Positions 24,541 through 32,942 of a DNA stretch of 64,000 nt are shown piece by piece. Within the stretch, counting starts at the first letter, position 1. Each line of letters begins with the position of its first letter. Under the pieces are notes generated by a model, which worked only from the letters and a program-made list of their open reading frames with translations, made no database searches and was not told the origin of the DNA. The stretch is from Amphiura filiformis (lineage: Eukaryota > Echinodermata > Ophiuroidea > Amphilepidida > Amphiuridae). The position numbers were made by a program, and so were the translations under genes. Where the stretch lies: the NCBI RefSeq assembly GCF_039555335.1, contig NC_092647.1, positions 10,237,274 through 10,301,273 of the forward strand, read 5' to 3'.

Positions 24541-26462
24541 TATATTTAAATAAAAGCAAACTTACAATCTTCGATAATATGCTAATTTCTGCCAATACCC
24601 AATCAGGACAGTCAAGATCTCCACAAAACCTGAACCTCTGTGAAAACAAATATTGACATGAAAATATTATTTTTCCATTTTCAGAAATGAAATCAAATAT
24701 AGTGTTATGCTGGTTTCATACTTTCTTGCCGCTTGCAAGATGATTTTACTTCACTGCGCAGTCGCACCAAAAATGCTAGCGGTGACCAGCGGCAAGCCAA
24801 TATATCGATCACTCCACCGCTTTGCCGCGGCAGGAGCACCACTGGGAGTTGAATTGAAGTCAACTAGGAGCGGTGCCGCTCTGACGTATGACTGAGAACA
24901 AAATGCAATTTTGGAGCGGTGCTGAGCGGCAAGAGTGGCTTTCAGAGTCATGCCGCTACCGCTCAGCGGTGTGCCGCTCCGCTTGCATCGGCAAGCGGCA
25001 GGAAGTATGAAACCAGCATTAGAGTTCAAATTGATAAGGGGTGAAAAACTGAATGCTCTAAATAATTGGAGCGCCGTTGTGTCCATTGACATGTACATGT
25101 ACTTCTATAGCGAAATTGTGAACTTTCTCAACATAACATATATTGGTTCATACCATTGAGTCGGTCGGAGCCGGGAGTTTCAATTATCATGATTATTGGA
25201 ACTGGCATGACTGGGACTGAGGTAGACTCGCTTGCCAGACCTATATACGCCGTACCGGGTACCTATGTATATTTAGGATTTAAAATTTCATCAATGTATA
25301 AAAATGTAGTACGTACCGTACTATTACGCTGACTTTCGTATTCGCTGAGGAGGACAATTTCGACCTCCTCGTTTGCTTACAAACATAGAGGTAGACAAAA
25401 GGCCTGTCAAAACTGTTCCGTTTGTCCAAATACTCAAGTATCAAAAGGAATGGTCCACAATAGAGTGATTCACGCAACATGAATAGGGGATTAAAAAACT
25501 GTGAAGTAGGACCATGTCCATGTGCTTCTTTTGTTGAATTTGCCATTAGATTTCGAATGGAAACAGTTCAGACCCAGAACACGATCATGTCAGAAATTAA
25601 TATTTTGTTCTGGGTCTGATTATTCGGACTAATAAAAATGGTACCAACGTTATTGTGCTTGCTAATTTAAGACTCGGTTGAAACAAAATTAAGGATCGAT
25701 TGCATTTTAGTGTCCAAAAAGGCAAAATTATCGTCAAAGTTCTGCCGAAATCTGCACCCTTGTGAAGGGTTCAGAATTGAATCGAATAAAATATCCGATC
25801 TTTGCGATCAAAAACATAAAATTACAACTTTTTTTGTATGGCAAAAGACATTATTACCAAACAAGAATAGAAAATTCGATGTCAATTTCTCAAAATATTT
25901 AGAGAATAAAAGATAGGATTTTGTCTTTTGCCTATCCAATATCGTGTCATAATGGATGGGCTGGCCAATATTTTGAGTAGTGGAAGCCGGCGCAGCCGGT
26001 ATCCACTACGATAAAAATATTATCTATATATATTATCGCGCGATCATTGAGGAGCAACAAGCGTGCCGCCGTTGCGTGGCGGCGCGCGCCCTGACTAATA
26101 TCACTATCAACTATTGTGAGATATTATACACCAGAAAACCAATCAAATTACGTGAATTCTTTACAAGACGCACCCATTGAATAAGATTGATGAAATAACG
26201 CTCACCATGCACCAGCCAGATATTGAGAAAGTACGCAATCCAATTCCCATTCAAACGTGTGGGAAACTGAAAGTGCATAATCCCCACTAGACAATGCTAG
26301 ACTGAGGAGGTACTACATCATGAACCATAATTTATGATTAGCATACCTATCAACACATGAACATTAATCAAGAATGCATCTCATTTCTGCATGTCTGGAG
26401 CTGTCAAAATTAGGTAGAACATACAAGTTGTTTGAAACAATAAAGTAAATGAATCTTACCAT
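4217..26462 (-). CDS. COMMD4: COMMD4, COMM domain-containing protein 4 (8 coding exons)
   Basis: Seen: eight minus-strand segments, each bounded by AG/GT splice signals with compatible phases, join to 600 nt, which is 199 codons plus stop. Human COMMD4 is also 199 residues. The order is 26460-26462, 24566-24637, 23975-24040, 21769-21808, 14685-14804, 12623-12703, 11069-11245 and 4217-4257. Residues 1-127 are the helical N-terminal (HN) domain, including [16 protein letters not shown]. Residues about 130-199 are the COMM domain, with [13 protein letters not shown], the Leu-rich strand VQLRLHV and MSADKF. Known for the family: COMMD proteins form a hetero-decameric ring with CCDC22/CCDC93 (the CCC part of Commander), which works with retriever and WASH in endosomal recycling of membrane cargo. 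They are also implicated in NF-kB control. No frameshift or stop was seen. I assigned the gene by recalled similarity to vertebrate COMMD4, not by a search. Confidence 0.96.
5072..5235. repeat. Palindromic foldback repeat
   Basis: GAGAATAAACGATGGAAATT and TACTATCCTCTA are mirrored at the right end, and GGTCCAATATTTT is mirrored around the centre. A related block with GGCCAATATTTTGAGTAGTG lies at 25960-25985. Confidence 0.85.
5699..5743. promoter_or_regulatory. Promoter-like motif cluster in COMMD4 intron 7
   Basis: GATTGG (inverted CCAAT box, 5699), TGACGTC (CRE-like, 5718) and GGGCGGG (GC box, 5737) lie within 45 bp in a locally GC-rich patch (5600-5780). No gene was recognised next to it. 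It may serve an unseen transcript or belong to a repeat. Confidence 0.35.
5750..7028. other. COMMD4 intron 7, no gene recognised
   Basis: Unique AT-rich sequence with a short GC-richer, CAATCAG-containing stretch at 6175-6360. Confidence 0.5.
7029..7459. repeat. 41-bp tandem repeat, left block
   Basis: About ten diverged units of the type TTTGCTATCTACTGAAGATAG + CTCATATTGGATCATGGTAA. The core CTATCTactgaAGATAG is nearly self-complementary. Right-hand units are the most alike. Confidence 0.9.
7460..7961. mobile_element. MITE with 22-bp terminal inverted repeats inside the satellite
   Basis: Begins TTACTATACCTCATAAATAT and ends with its exact complement (7940-7961). The interior is GC-richer than its surroundings and holds a second small inverted pair, GACTACTTCC (about 7540) and GGAAGTAGT (about 7576). 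No coding sequence. Confidence 0.85.
7966..8085. repeat. Near-perfect hairpin repeat (about 120 bp)
   Basis: AATACAACATGTTTT at the left pairs with AAAACATGTTGTATT at the right. The inner arms GTAGTCAAAACTACTGGTCC and its complement flank a short loop. The arm shares GACTACTTCC with the adjoining MITE, so the two may be related. Confidence 0.85.
8088..8254. repeat. 41-bp tandem repeat, middle block
   Basis: Four units of the same satellite as at 7029-7459, interrupted at 8255 by the LINE. Confidence 0.9.
8255..9807 (+). mobile_element. 5'-truncated non-LTR retrotransposon (LINE) fragment
   Basis: Only the region downstream of the reverse transcriptase core survives. It runs from about 8410 ([17 protein letters not shown]) through [27 protein letters not shown] and WGKRLTDS to the knuckle [17 protein letters not shown] (C-x2-C-x7-H-x4-C). 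The frame shifts near 8770 and 8960; the last open piece is 8961-9653. It ends with GAATAAAG near 9785. It lies inside the 41-bp satellite, which resumes on both sides. Confidence 0.85.
8961..9653 (+). pseudogene. LINE C-terminal open reading frame remnant
   Basis: 230 codons are open from 8961. Residues about 1-50 hold [19 protein letters not shown] and the C2HC knuckle. The rest is the poorly characterised tail found after the reverse transcriptase in some invertebrate LINEs. The upstream parts are in two other frames, so this is a fragment of a longer protein and not a host gene. Confidence 0.8.
9808..10050. repeat. 41-bp tandem repeat, right block
   Basis: The satellite resumes directly after the LINE 3' end with about six units, which become diverged towards 10050. 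Confidence 0.88.
10480..11042. mobile_element. MITE with about 50-bp TIRs next to COMMD4 exon 7
   Basis: The block AAACATCCGGGTACTTGAGA (10497-10516) recurs inverted near 11005-11025, with TCCCATGAT at the outer ends. It ends about 26 bp from the exon 7 donor. No ORF of note. Confidence 0.85.
11069..11245 (-). CDS. COMMD4: COMMD4 exon 7 (most of the COMM domain)
   Basis: Encodes residues 128-186, including [37 protein letters not shown] and [11 protein letters not shown]. These make up the beta-sheet core of the COMM domain. The acceptor is ttgtttcag and the donor GTAAG. A miniature element ends only about 26 bp past the donor. Confidence 0.96.
11751..11942. mobile_element. Short MITE
   Basis: The ends AATTCGTGTACATCATGGAA and the complement of AATTTGTGTACATCGTGGAA are inverted. 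The 190-bp interior holds TACGCAGAT and CGCGTAAAG stretches and is GC-richer than its flanks. Confidence 0.8.
12623..12703 (-). CDS. COMMD4: COMMD4 exon 6
   Basis: Encodes residues 101-127: [18 protein letters not shown] followed by QKFREQSFR. It matches the human EHAASLCRCYEEKQSPLQ region. The acceptor is tttttcag and the donor GTATG; the exon is phase 1 to phase 1. Confidence 0.94.
12965..13215. repeat. Diverged tandem repeat, about 120-bp period
   Basis: TTTTTCACCC with TGCAAGCTCGGG recurs near 13016-13055 and 13127-13170. The repeat is decayed. Its function is unknown. Confidence 0.6.
13416..13976. mobile_element. hAT-type non-autonomous element with perfect 8-bp target duplication
   Basis: AAGTGCTA lies on both sides (13408-13415, 13977-13984). 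The ends are inverted: AGGCCTGGGTGCTTAATCTC and the complement of AGGCCCCGGTGCTTAATCTC, continuing GCCGATTA. The 561-bp interior has only short ORFs. The exact duplication suggests a fairly recent insertion. Confidence 0.93.
14408..14645. mobile_element. Probable MITE
   Basis: TTTCAGAGAAGAACTGCAG at the left is inverted against CTGCTGTTCTTCTCTGGTAG at the right. The interior has two CAATCAG motifs and TGACGTGACA. Confidence 0.65.
14685..14804 (-). CDS. COMMD4: COMMD4 exon 5
   Basis: Encodes residues 61-100: [20 protein letters not shown] followed by a segment ending in ELQQLGLPK. The equivalent human helices are nearly identical. The acceptor is tttacag and the donor GTTAG; the exon is phase 1 to phase 1. 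Confidence 0.96.
15670..15750 (+). pseudogene. tRNA-like sequence (class II, Ser-like), degenerate
   Basis: GTCCCTGTGGCGAAGCGGTT has box A-like AGCGGTTAAGGC. The anticodon arm ATGGA-CTTCTAA-TCCAT would read UCU, but the long variable arm and D arm resemble tRNA-Ser. Box B GGTTCGAAAC is present. The acceptor ends do not pair (GTCCCTG against CTACCAC), so it is a pseudogene or a SINE head. Confidence 0.6.
16022..16735. repeat. Minisatellite with higher-order repeat structure
   Basis: Units of roughly 55-75 bp share CACAAACCGCGAAATTTGGA, TATCCAACTAGATTGCCCCG and CAGGGCTACAAAGAAC. A longer module containing CTCCCGATAGAGGGCAGGGC occurs twice, about 345 bp apart. It is GC-richer than its flanks and lies just left of the Tc1 element. 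Confidence 0.9.
16867..18879 (+). mobile_element. Tc1-type DNA transposon with long terminal inverted repeats
   Basis: Flanked by TA at 16865-16866 and 18880-18881. Inverted arms of about 160 bp (16867-17027 and 18717-18879) start AACTG and contain CTTACCAGGTAAGAAATT. The arms differ at many positions, so the copy is old. It carries a Tc1-like transposase on the plus strand. Confidence 0.92.
17328..18558 (+). pseudogene. Tc1-family transposase, decayed
   Basis: Starts [20 protein letters not shown] with a helix-turn-helix ([19 protein letters not shown]) and a GRPR AT-hook-like motif. A 201-bp GT-AG interval (17572-17772) splits the codon before AREIRRRL, so it may be a real intron. The catalytic half shows WSNVLFTDE (first Asp), [11 protein letters not shown] (second Asp) and [15 protein letters not shown] (Glu), the Tc1 DDE arrangement. 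Frame changes near 17929 and again around 18100-18180 break it, so no intact enzyme is coded. The last part (18172-18558) is open and ends HTRY. The host gene COMMD4 lies antisense. Confidence 0.9.
19163..19631. mobile_element. MITE with about 90-bp inverted arms
   Basis: AAATCTACCAAAAAACGTTG through CTCGGCTCACTTTTTGAAA at the left is inverted at the right end. The 290-bp middle is unique and AT-rich. Confidence 0.85.
19655..19845. mobile_element. Recurrent palindromic MITE, full copy
   Basis: GGACTATTCCAGTTGAAAC at the left through GTATTTCAACTGGAATAGCCC at the right (last 20 bases alike in inverse). Confidence 0.85.
20431..21106. mobile_element. TTAA-flanked long foldback element, copy 1
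   Basis: TTAA bounds both ends (20431 and 21103-21106). The two arms of about 300 bp are mutually inverted over most of their length, for example GCCGACGGTCAATTGAAAAT against its complement, and meet in a T-run near 20780-20800. No ORF. It lies in COMMD4 intron 4. Confidence 0.88.
21769..21808 (-). CDS. COMMD4: COMMD4 exon 4
   Basis: A 40-nt micro-exon encoding [13 protein letters not shown] (residues 48-60) plus the first base of Glu61. The acceptor is cccacag and the donor GTAAG. It lies before an intron of about 7 kb filled with repeats. Confidence 0.93.
22020..22370. repeat. Cluster of ACAGGGTGT repeat ends
   Basis: TACAGGGTG or TATAGGGTG followed by an A-rich run appears at about 22024, 22049, 22215 and 22354. 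The same motif ends the MITE at 49143-49342. It looks like fragments of a repeated element. Confidence 0.55.
22400..23960. other. COMMD4 intron 3, mostly unassigned
   Basis: AT-rich. The segment 23340-23445 (TTTACCTCATTTGTTTGGCC) is related to the MITE at 59514-59989. Nothing else was recognised. Confidence 0.5.
23975..24040 (-). CDS. COMMD4: COMMD4 exon 3
   Basis: Encodes residues 26-47, including [19 protein letters not shown], which is equivalent to the human KLRLLCSQVLKELLGQGID helix. The acceptor is ttttccag and the donor GTGAGT; the exon is 66 nt and phase 0. Confidence 0.94.
24385..24478. mobile_element. Recurrent palindromic MITE, half copy
   Basis: Right arm with CATTTGAAATTTACACCC and GTGTGGGAGATTAAGGTCAT. 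A stray left-arm piece lies at 24105-24125. Confidence 0.75.
24566..24637 (-). CDS. COMMD4: COMMD4 exon 2
   Basis: Encodes residues 2-25, starting [13 protein letters not shown] and ending LSKI. The acceptor is ttcacag and the donor GTAAG, and both exon ends are phase 0. This is the most conserved N-terminal stretch of COMMD4. Confidence 0.95.
24705..25021. mobile_element. MITE with TTA duplication, Harbinger-like
   Basis: The ends TTATGCTGGTTTCATACTT and AAGTATGAAACCAGCATTA face each other, consistent with a 3-bp TTA duplication. The inside is unusually GC-rich with many GCGG and CCGCT modules. It starts 67 bp upstream (in transcript terms) of COMMD4 exon 2. Confidence 0.82.
25564..25640. 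repeat. Short inverted repeat shared with 53615-53685
   Basis: CAGACCCAGAACACGATCAT, TTCTGGGTCTGATTATTCGG and the middle TCAGAAATTAATATTTTG recur inverted near 53620-53675. Confidence 0.7.
26460..26462 (-). CDS. COMMD4: COMMD4 coding exon 1 (start codon only)
   Basis: On the minus strand the start ATG is followed at once by the donor GTAAG, so only the initiator Met is coded here and the rest of this exon is 5' UTR. The next exon begins with the AGG of residue 2 (Arg), as in the family start MRFRFCGDL. This start is favoured because no ATG lies in frame between the exon 2 acceptor and RFRFCGD. Confidence 0.8.
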
Positions 26463-26830
26463 TTTCACTTATATTTCAGGGCCTAGTAAACTGCTGCGAA
26501 TGGTAAACACGGAAGAAAACCAGAATCAGATGATTATTTGACCTCAGGTGAACTTTGACTGCGTTTCTAAAACACGAAAACATTAGCTAAAATCAAAAGA
26601 GACATGTCAGTAAAATACAGAAGTAAGGTAACAGTTTGTTTAAAAAAGAGGAATTGAAAATAAAAGTTAATAACATAAATTATTCTTTATTGCATTTTAA
26701 GTGGAATTATTTGTAAAATTCGTATGTGAACTTTCCTTGATATATTATAGCAACACTAAATCAAAAATGGCTGCGCCCAGTAGCAGATCGTGAGTGTGCA
26801 ACAACGTTCAGACTCAGGTTAGTAAAATAC
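26463..26830. promoter_or_regulatory. Probable COMMD4 5' UTR and promoter region
   Basis: This is upstream of the COMMD4 start on the minus strand. On the plus strand CAAAATGGCTGCGCCCAGTA (26765) and a good donor CAG/GTTAGT (26818) could be a divergent 5' exon. The reading from ATG 26767 stops after 8 codons. No TATA box was assigned. Confidence 0.4.
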
Positions 26831-28423
26831 TTTGATCTGCTGTAGATTATCATTATTGCAAATTGTACAAATTACTGATTCGTTTCTTCATTCACCATGC
26901 TCATTACACAACTTTGAAGACCTGCAAAAAGCCACGTCATAACTCATAAGCTTTAAAGATTGCATCGCATCGGGGCTTGAGATCAGACATGTACATACAT
27001 GCATAGCATGATAGATAGTTCCAGTAAACTGTAACTCGTCGTACCTAGATCAGGTCAGTAGATGTCATTATGTTAAATGATAAAGACTGAAGTCTTGCTG
27101 GCAGGACTACATGCATAGACCGTAAGTACTAATTTCGAGGAGCATAACAAACACCAAATTGGTGTCATAACAAATACCAAATTGGTGTCGTGTGTCGTGT
27201 GTATGCCTGCCACTTCCACATACTTGTGCATAATACGGAAGGTCGATTTGTGCCCATAAATGTTTAGGCCTATGTTAAACTGTATGTTATACAAATTGTA
27301 CAGCTATCATTTCTACCCTATGACGAACCGACATACCTGTAAATCAAATAGCCCACAAAAAACTGGTCATCGCTGGTATTTTTCATGAAGAAAAACGACA
27401 CTTTTTTACGCCGAACATGTCCAAAACACGTCAGCTGACGTACAAGCCTCCCCACGCATGTACATAAACAAGCCGTGTTCATTGTTTAATTGTCACCTGC
27501 AGCTGTTCGCAAGAAAACTTTCTGCATTAAATTACCTGGGGTCGTTATCAGGCCTGAGACACACTGGCGCTAGTTTGAGGACAGTCACTATGAGTTACTA
27601 ATGTCGGCACATGCAGAAAATGCGTGATGGGTCGCCATTTTGTGACTCGTGCAAGCTAACACAAACAAATTATTGGACTTAATAATGCGCAGAAGAAGAC
27701 CTTGATACTAGGCGGAGCTTACGTTTCACAAGAATGATTGACAGCTGTGAGTTAAGTGAAATTCTGTTCTGTGATTGGTACAAAAATATGGTTCTCGTAT
27801 AAATGAATATATTATCCATGGCTTCAAAATTAGGAACCGTTTCTCCACAGAGCCCTATATAGGGCTCTATGGTATCTACTCATCATACTACGACCGTCAG
27901 AGAAGATCTGGCCAGCGGACGACGCTTGCCAATCAGGCTAGCTATTTGTACGGGCGTGGCCTCTCATCCTTTTTATTATCTCTGGTCTTGTCACGCTGGT
28001 AGATTCGCCCACCTGTGATTACTGACCTGGATCTGACAGAAGATTGTGGAATTTACGATTTTCAGCAGCAGGATTTTATGAAACTGCCAATATTTGCAAG
28101 TATTCTGAAGGATCGGTAATAATTAAAATATTTTTCATGGTGTCGGTAGTGCAAGTTGAAGTTAGTGAATTTGTGGTTTTGTATGTTATGTGCAAGAGTG
28201 TTTTCAGGAAGCGTAAATAGGCAGGCCGTTATGCTAAGCTCTCCATGTTATATGCGAGTTCGGCGACGAACTGGACACATCACACGGTAGTGTGATGTGT
28301 CCAGCCTGGATATATGTCGTGTGGTCTTTTAATTTGTGCCGAGTGCTTGGCAGACTTGACTATGCTTCAGTGGTCATGAAAGGATTCAATAGATAACCTC
28401 TGCCCCACTAATCCCCAGCTATA
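26831..28423. other. Interval between divergent genes, unassigned
   Basis: Includes a 24-bp direct repeat (ACCAAATTGGTGTCATAACA at about 27150-27190) and GC-richer stretches at 27420-27800. No exon was recognised. Confidence 0.5.
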
Positions 28424-28844
28424 GGTGACCCCGGAGTGACGTCACAAGCCGTTGACCTCCGTTGACAACAAATCCGATTCAGAAGTCAAATTTGTAGTTT
28501 TCTGTGGTTTGTCCCTTTTCAAATCGGCCAAAATACTACCATTTCTATAACTTCTCGACATGGGGCCTCCAGCCAACAACAAAAATAAAGACTCTCCTCT
28601 ACATGTTCATGTGTTCAGCTTCACATAAAATGCAATTTTCGCCAAGTATTTAACCCTTATTTTACCGAAATCGGCCCGAAATATGCTTGATTCGAGGTCA
28701 AAACAAAATGTCAACAAACTGAATCAGCCTCTGTTACAAGTCTTCAACTAGTCACACTGCTCCACGGTCTATTGTGGGTTGAAAAGCGTAAGTGTAGGCA
28801 CTGTAGCGTCATGTAAAATAAGTACCCGGATGGCCGGGGTCACC
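28424..28844. mobile_element. TA-flanked MITE
   Basis: GGTGACCCCGG at the left and CCGGGGTCACC at the right, each next to TA. About 420 bp with no coding content. Confidence 0.78.
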
Positions 28845-28877
28845 TATTGTCTGAAATTGCTCCTCGGAAAATATATT

Positions 28878-28956
28878 ATAACAACTCAGTCCTCAAATGA
28901 TAGTCATATATTAACGACCAAAAGATAAATGACTGACTATCATTGAGGACTGAGTT
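28878..28956. repeat. Short hairpin repeat
   Basis: AACTCAGTCCTCAAATGATA and GACTATCATTGAGGACTGAG form inverted arms of about 24 bp. Confidence 0.8.
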
Positions 28957-28959
28957 CCG

Positions 28960-30496
28960 CAGTCTAGCTTGAGATTGGAATTCCAGTTAACCAGTTTCCT
29001 TTCTCACGAAGTATTAAGGGCTACATGTAAGCCTAAGAGTAAAATTGTACAATTGTGTTTGGGACCGGGAGTGGCCTTCTCTCTTTCTTCTTTTCCTTGC
29101 TATTTTCTTCCATTTCTCGCTTTGTTTAAAATCAAAGACAAAGCTATCTAGGCCAGCATGCATTTGATTAGCCTACACTGGCTATCCAGGGCTTGTGCTG
29201 TTTTATAGTATGGACTAGTCGGGATTTTACGTTGTCACTATTACATTCGCATGGACGGACATTTTTTTGCGGGCTTGCTAAGATTCTAGCGAGTAGATTT
29301 CTTGCAATATTTGGTCGCATGTCATGAGGTGGTCCATTTTGTGTTACATGGTCAAAATTAGTGGTGTTATCGATAGAGATTTTGTGTATCGCCATGTCGG
29401 AAGAAAATACTTCCGACAATCGACATGTATCGATAGTCAACAACCTGACAGCGTGGGAAATATCTTAACTTCCCCATTGATCACCAACCTCCAATTAAGC
29501 TTACCGTTATTCATCAAAACAAATTCTCTACAAAGATTGTGTGTGCATTACTGCTCTACCCCACGTGATCTGCACAATAGTGAACATTAATGTCATGATA
29601 TTCCAAAGCTGTGATTGGTTGAGGTGCCCATGTCACTGACATGATATTTACATACATGTGCTTGTCCATTTATTATGTTATTATTCACATCACTGTGATT
29701 ACATGTGATTGCATGTCTTGAAATTTGTGAATGTTTATGCTCCTGGTTGAGGGGGTATAATGGACGTGTGAACTTAAGGTCAACAAACTTAATCATGTCG
29801 GGTGTCACAAGTTGGAATGGCTGAACTTTCTATGCGGGGTGTGGCCTAGTAATGTTCAAGCTATCAGCGGCTAGTGGCTTTTGATGTTGTGAGATGGTAC
29901 ATTGTTTGTGTATCGATACTACCATTGAGTGTTCCAACATGTCGGAAGTCTGTGAATTTTCCGACTATCGACACTTTCGACAGTCGATAACAGGCCTAGT
30001 CAAAATGGTCAAAAAAATTATTTTTTAATATATAGATATTGTAAAACTGCAACATCTCATACCATTTTTACCTCAAAAATGTTTATTGTTTTGGCGTAAT
30101 TGCCTAATTAATAACTAATTAGCCCATAGGCCGCAATGTAAATCAAAATTTTCAAATGCGTTTTTCTCAAATTGAACCTTATTCACATAAAATACCCCAC
30201 AACAAATGTCTGAAGTTGGATTTTGTCCAATGTGCTAGGATATGTTCACAACATAGTGATGTATCAGTCTCACCCTTCAAAAAAATTTATGTAATCGCAT
30301 TCACGATGCCAAAAAAAGTTGATATTTTGTAATTAAAATTTAATTAATCATTCATATTTTCCCAACACCACTTCCTACCATTTTCATAATGCAAAAATTA
30401 GTTTCCTTGTGCAATTTCCTTTCAGAAAATACATACATTTATCATGATACAGTGAATATTAAAGGAGATATGGACCTTTGCAGTTTTTGCACATGA
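28960..30496. other. Unassigned, with weak inverted repeat
   Basis: GTCAAAATTAGTGGTGTTATCG (first 20 bases, 29350) and CGATAACAGGCCTAGTCAAA (29985) are loosely inverted, with several CATGTCGGAAG motifs near both. This may be an old TIR element of about 670 bp. Confidence 0.4.
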
Positions 30497-30967
30497 GGGG
30501 GCACACCACTAAATAATCGTCCCATTGAAATACACGTGAAAACACAAGAAAGTAAATTCGTTTTTCTACCCTTTTGCCTAAAGTTGAGAAAATGTCGTAT
30601 GGATTTTCTAAAAGTATAAAGTCTGAAATTTAATAAAAATTTATTTTTTTGGGGTCCCTTCAGTCGAACTTTTGAGCTACGGGCACCTGAACAGCGCCCT
30701 CGCGAATTTCAGCCGATAATTTCGCTTCTTTACCAGTTCCGGCCTTGATATTATTCCGACAGCCTGTCACTAATTCACAATCGATTTGAAACATTTTTGG
30801 AACATATTCTTAATATTGAGGTCCTACTCTATTCTTTTCATAAAAACAAGCACGATTCACTTAAATTCAGTACCCTCTAGATGCTGATATATGTCATGAG
30901 AGGCGCTATTTTTTACGGGACTATACAAGGTTACACCAAATGCGGAAGGATTTAGTGTAGTGCCCCT
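30497..30967. mobile_element. GGGGGCAC-ended DNA element, copy 1
   Basis: Starts GGGGGCACACCACTAAATAA and ends TTTAGTGTAGTGCCCC, an inverted match. Nearly the same sequence recurs at 31598-32311. Confidence 0.82.
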
Positions 30968-31597
30968 TATAAGGAGAAAAATTTATTTTTTTTCTTTATT
31001 TTTTAAATATTTTGAAAGATTAGACAGTTTAAAGAAAAATTGTCAAATATTTTTCTTCTATGTATCTTAATTACGTAATGAGAGCGTTTTTCCGAAAAAT
31101 GGCAAATGCCGCTTTTGTCACATTTGAGCCAAAAAAGCACGTTTATCTTGCATTAGGCCTTTACCCAAAACACATGATGTAGGCCTATCTAGTTTTACCT
31201 CTAAATGCTCAAATTTTCTTTAAATAAAAGAAAGTCACGTCAATAATTAATTGTAAGGGTCCAGTAGCTAAAAATTGTGCAGTAATTACCCCCCCTTCTC
31301 ATAAAAACAAGTTTGGAAGGGTTTAAGGACCCGGGCAGATTTATAACCTTCAAACCAAATCAATTAAAATCATAGAAATCTTATTTTTTCACATATCTCG
31401 ACACTTTGTTCAGCTTTGAAGCCCCCTGACGGAATTATAACAAGCACGATTTGCATCTAATTCGATTTAAAATTACACATTAACATCTAAACTATCAATA
31501 TAAATCGAAATTAACACAATTCAAGCAAAATCCGACTTTAATTTTGCCTGAATTTATCAAATCGCCGATTATAGCCCCACTTGAAAAAAGCGCCTTC

Positions 31598-32311
31598 GAA
31601 GGGGGCACACCACTAAATAATCGTCCCATTGAAATACATGTGAAAACACAAGAAAGTACATTAGTTTTTCTACCCTTTTGCCTAAAGTTGAGAAAATGTC
31701 GTATGGATTTTCTAAAAGTATAAAGTCTGAAATTTAATAAAATTTATTTTTTGGGGTCCCTTCAGTCGAACTTTTGAGCTACGGGCACCTGAACAGCGCC
31801 TCGCAATTTCAGCCGATAATTTCGCTTCTTTACCAGTTCCGCCTTGATATTATTCCGACAGCCTGTCACTAATTCACAATCGATTTGAAACATTTTTGGA
31901 ACATATTCTTAATATTGAGGTCCTACTCTATACTTATATAACATGGCGCTGGCTGAGTAAACACGTACTCGCTGCATCTCTCATCAAAATCAACTAATTT
32001 CATAACAATATCCATGTTATGGAATATATTTGACAACCTATTTGATCTTGGTTTGATCTTGGTTGGAAGATTGTAGTTTTGTAGTGTAGTATTTGTTTTT
32101 CATCCAGTGCCATGTTATTTCTCAGCGTGATATTGCTTCGGCAACTTTACTGAGTATTTGTATAGAAATAGAAATAGAAATTTTCATAAAAACAAGCACG
32201 ATTCACTTAAATTCAGTACCCTCTAGATGCTGATATATGTCGCCCAGGCGCTATTTTTTACCGGGACTATACAAGGTTACACCAAATGCGGAAGGATTTA
32301 GTGTAGTGCCC
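31598..32311. mobile_element. GGGGGCAC-ended DNA element, copy 2, carrying an insertion
   Basis: Same element as 30497-30967, over 90% alike by eye, but with about 260 bp added at 31931-32190. It ends TAGTGTAGTGCCCCC. Confidence 0.82.
31931..32190 (+). mobile_element. SINE-like insertion with AGAAAT repeat tail
   Basis: Absent from the otherwise matching copy 1, so it inserted later. It ends with repeated AGAAATAGAAATAGAAAT, a microsatellite tail as left by LINE-driven retrotransposition. No clear tRNA head. Confidence 0.6.
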
Positions 32312-32942
32312 CCATGATTGCATTGACTTCTGTACATTTAGAGACAACCCGTGGTACAAAATGTAATGAGAAACTAATATGGAATATGAAATTGATCTAT
32401 TTTGAAGTCAATCCTGTTTCTTTGAGTAATTGGCTCTAAAATGAGACATTGAAAAACTCAATATGACAAGGAGAATTTATGAAGATAAAATAATTTATTC
32501 AAACCAACACTATGGAAATCTTACATTTTCCTATGCTAATAGGTACTCCTGATCCACGTGCTCCTGATCCACGTGCTCCTCCACCCCATCAATTTTCAAT
32601 TCCAGCTGATGCCATTTATTTAGTTTGACTCACTTCATGGAATTTTAAAAACTGTTTAGAAAATCAAACTAAATATCACCCATGTATAGCCCACTGCTAC
32701 TACATGTAGCAATTCTAGGTCAAGTAACATTTCAAAAGGGAAAATTAATATTAAAGATTAAAAAAAATAAAAGTATGGGAATCCGACAGATAACCTGCAG
32801 TGAATTTCTGGTCATCCGCCAGCAAATCTGGGCTTCAGGATGACCGGAAGACTGCAAATTTGTACACTGACTGTAACTCCACAACTGTTGTGTGTGCTGA
32901 AATAAAATTTCCAGTGCATTAGTTGTAGTCCTTGCCCTATAA

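Noticed and set aside
24751-25098. 115-codon minus-strand ORF
   Set aside because: It lies in a GC-rich MITE, and the low-complexity translation follows the repeat modules.
26767-26790. Mini-exon MAAPSSRS with donor GTGAGT as the true MRPL9 start
   Set aside because: Its phase (2) does not fit MRPL9 exon 2 (phase 0), and the intron would be over 10 kb. The nearer presequence at 36.6 kb fits better.
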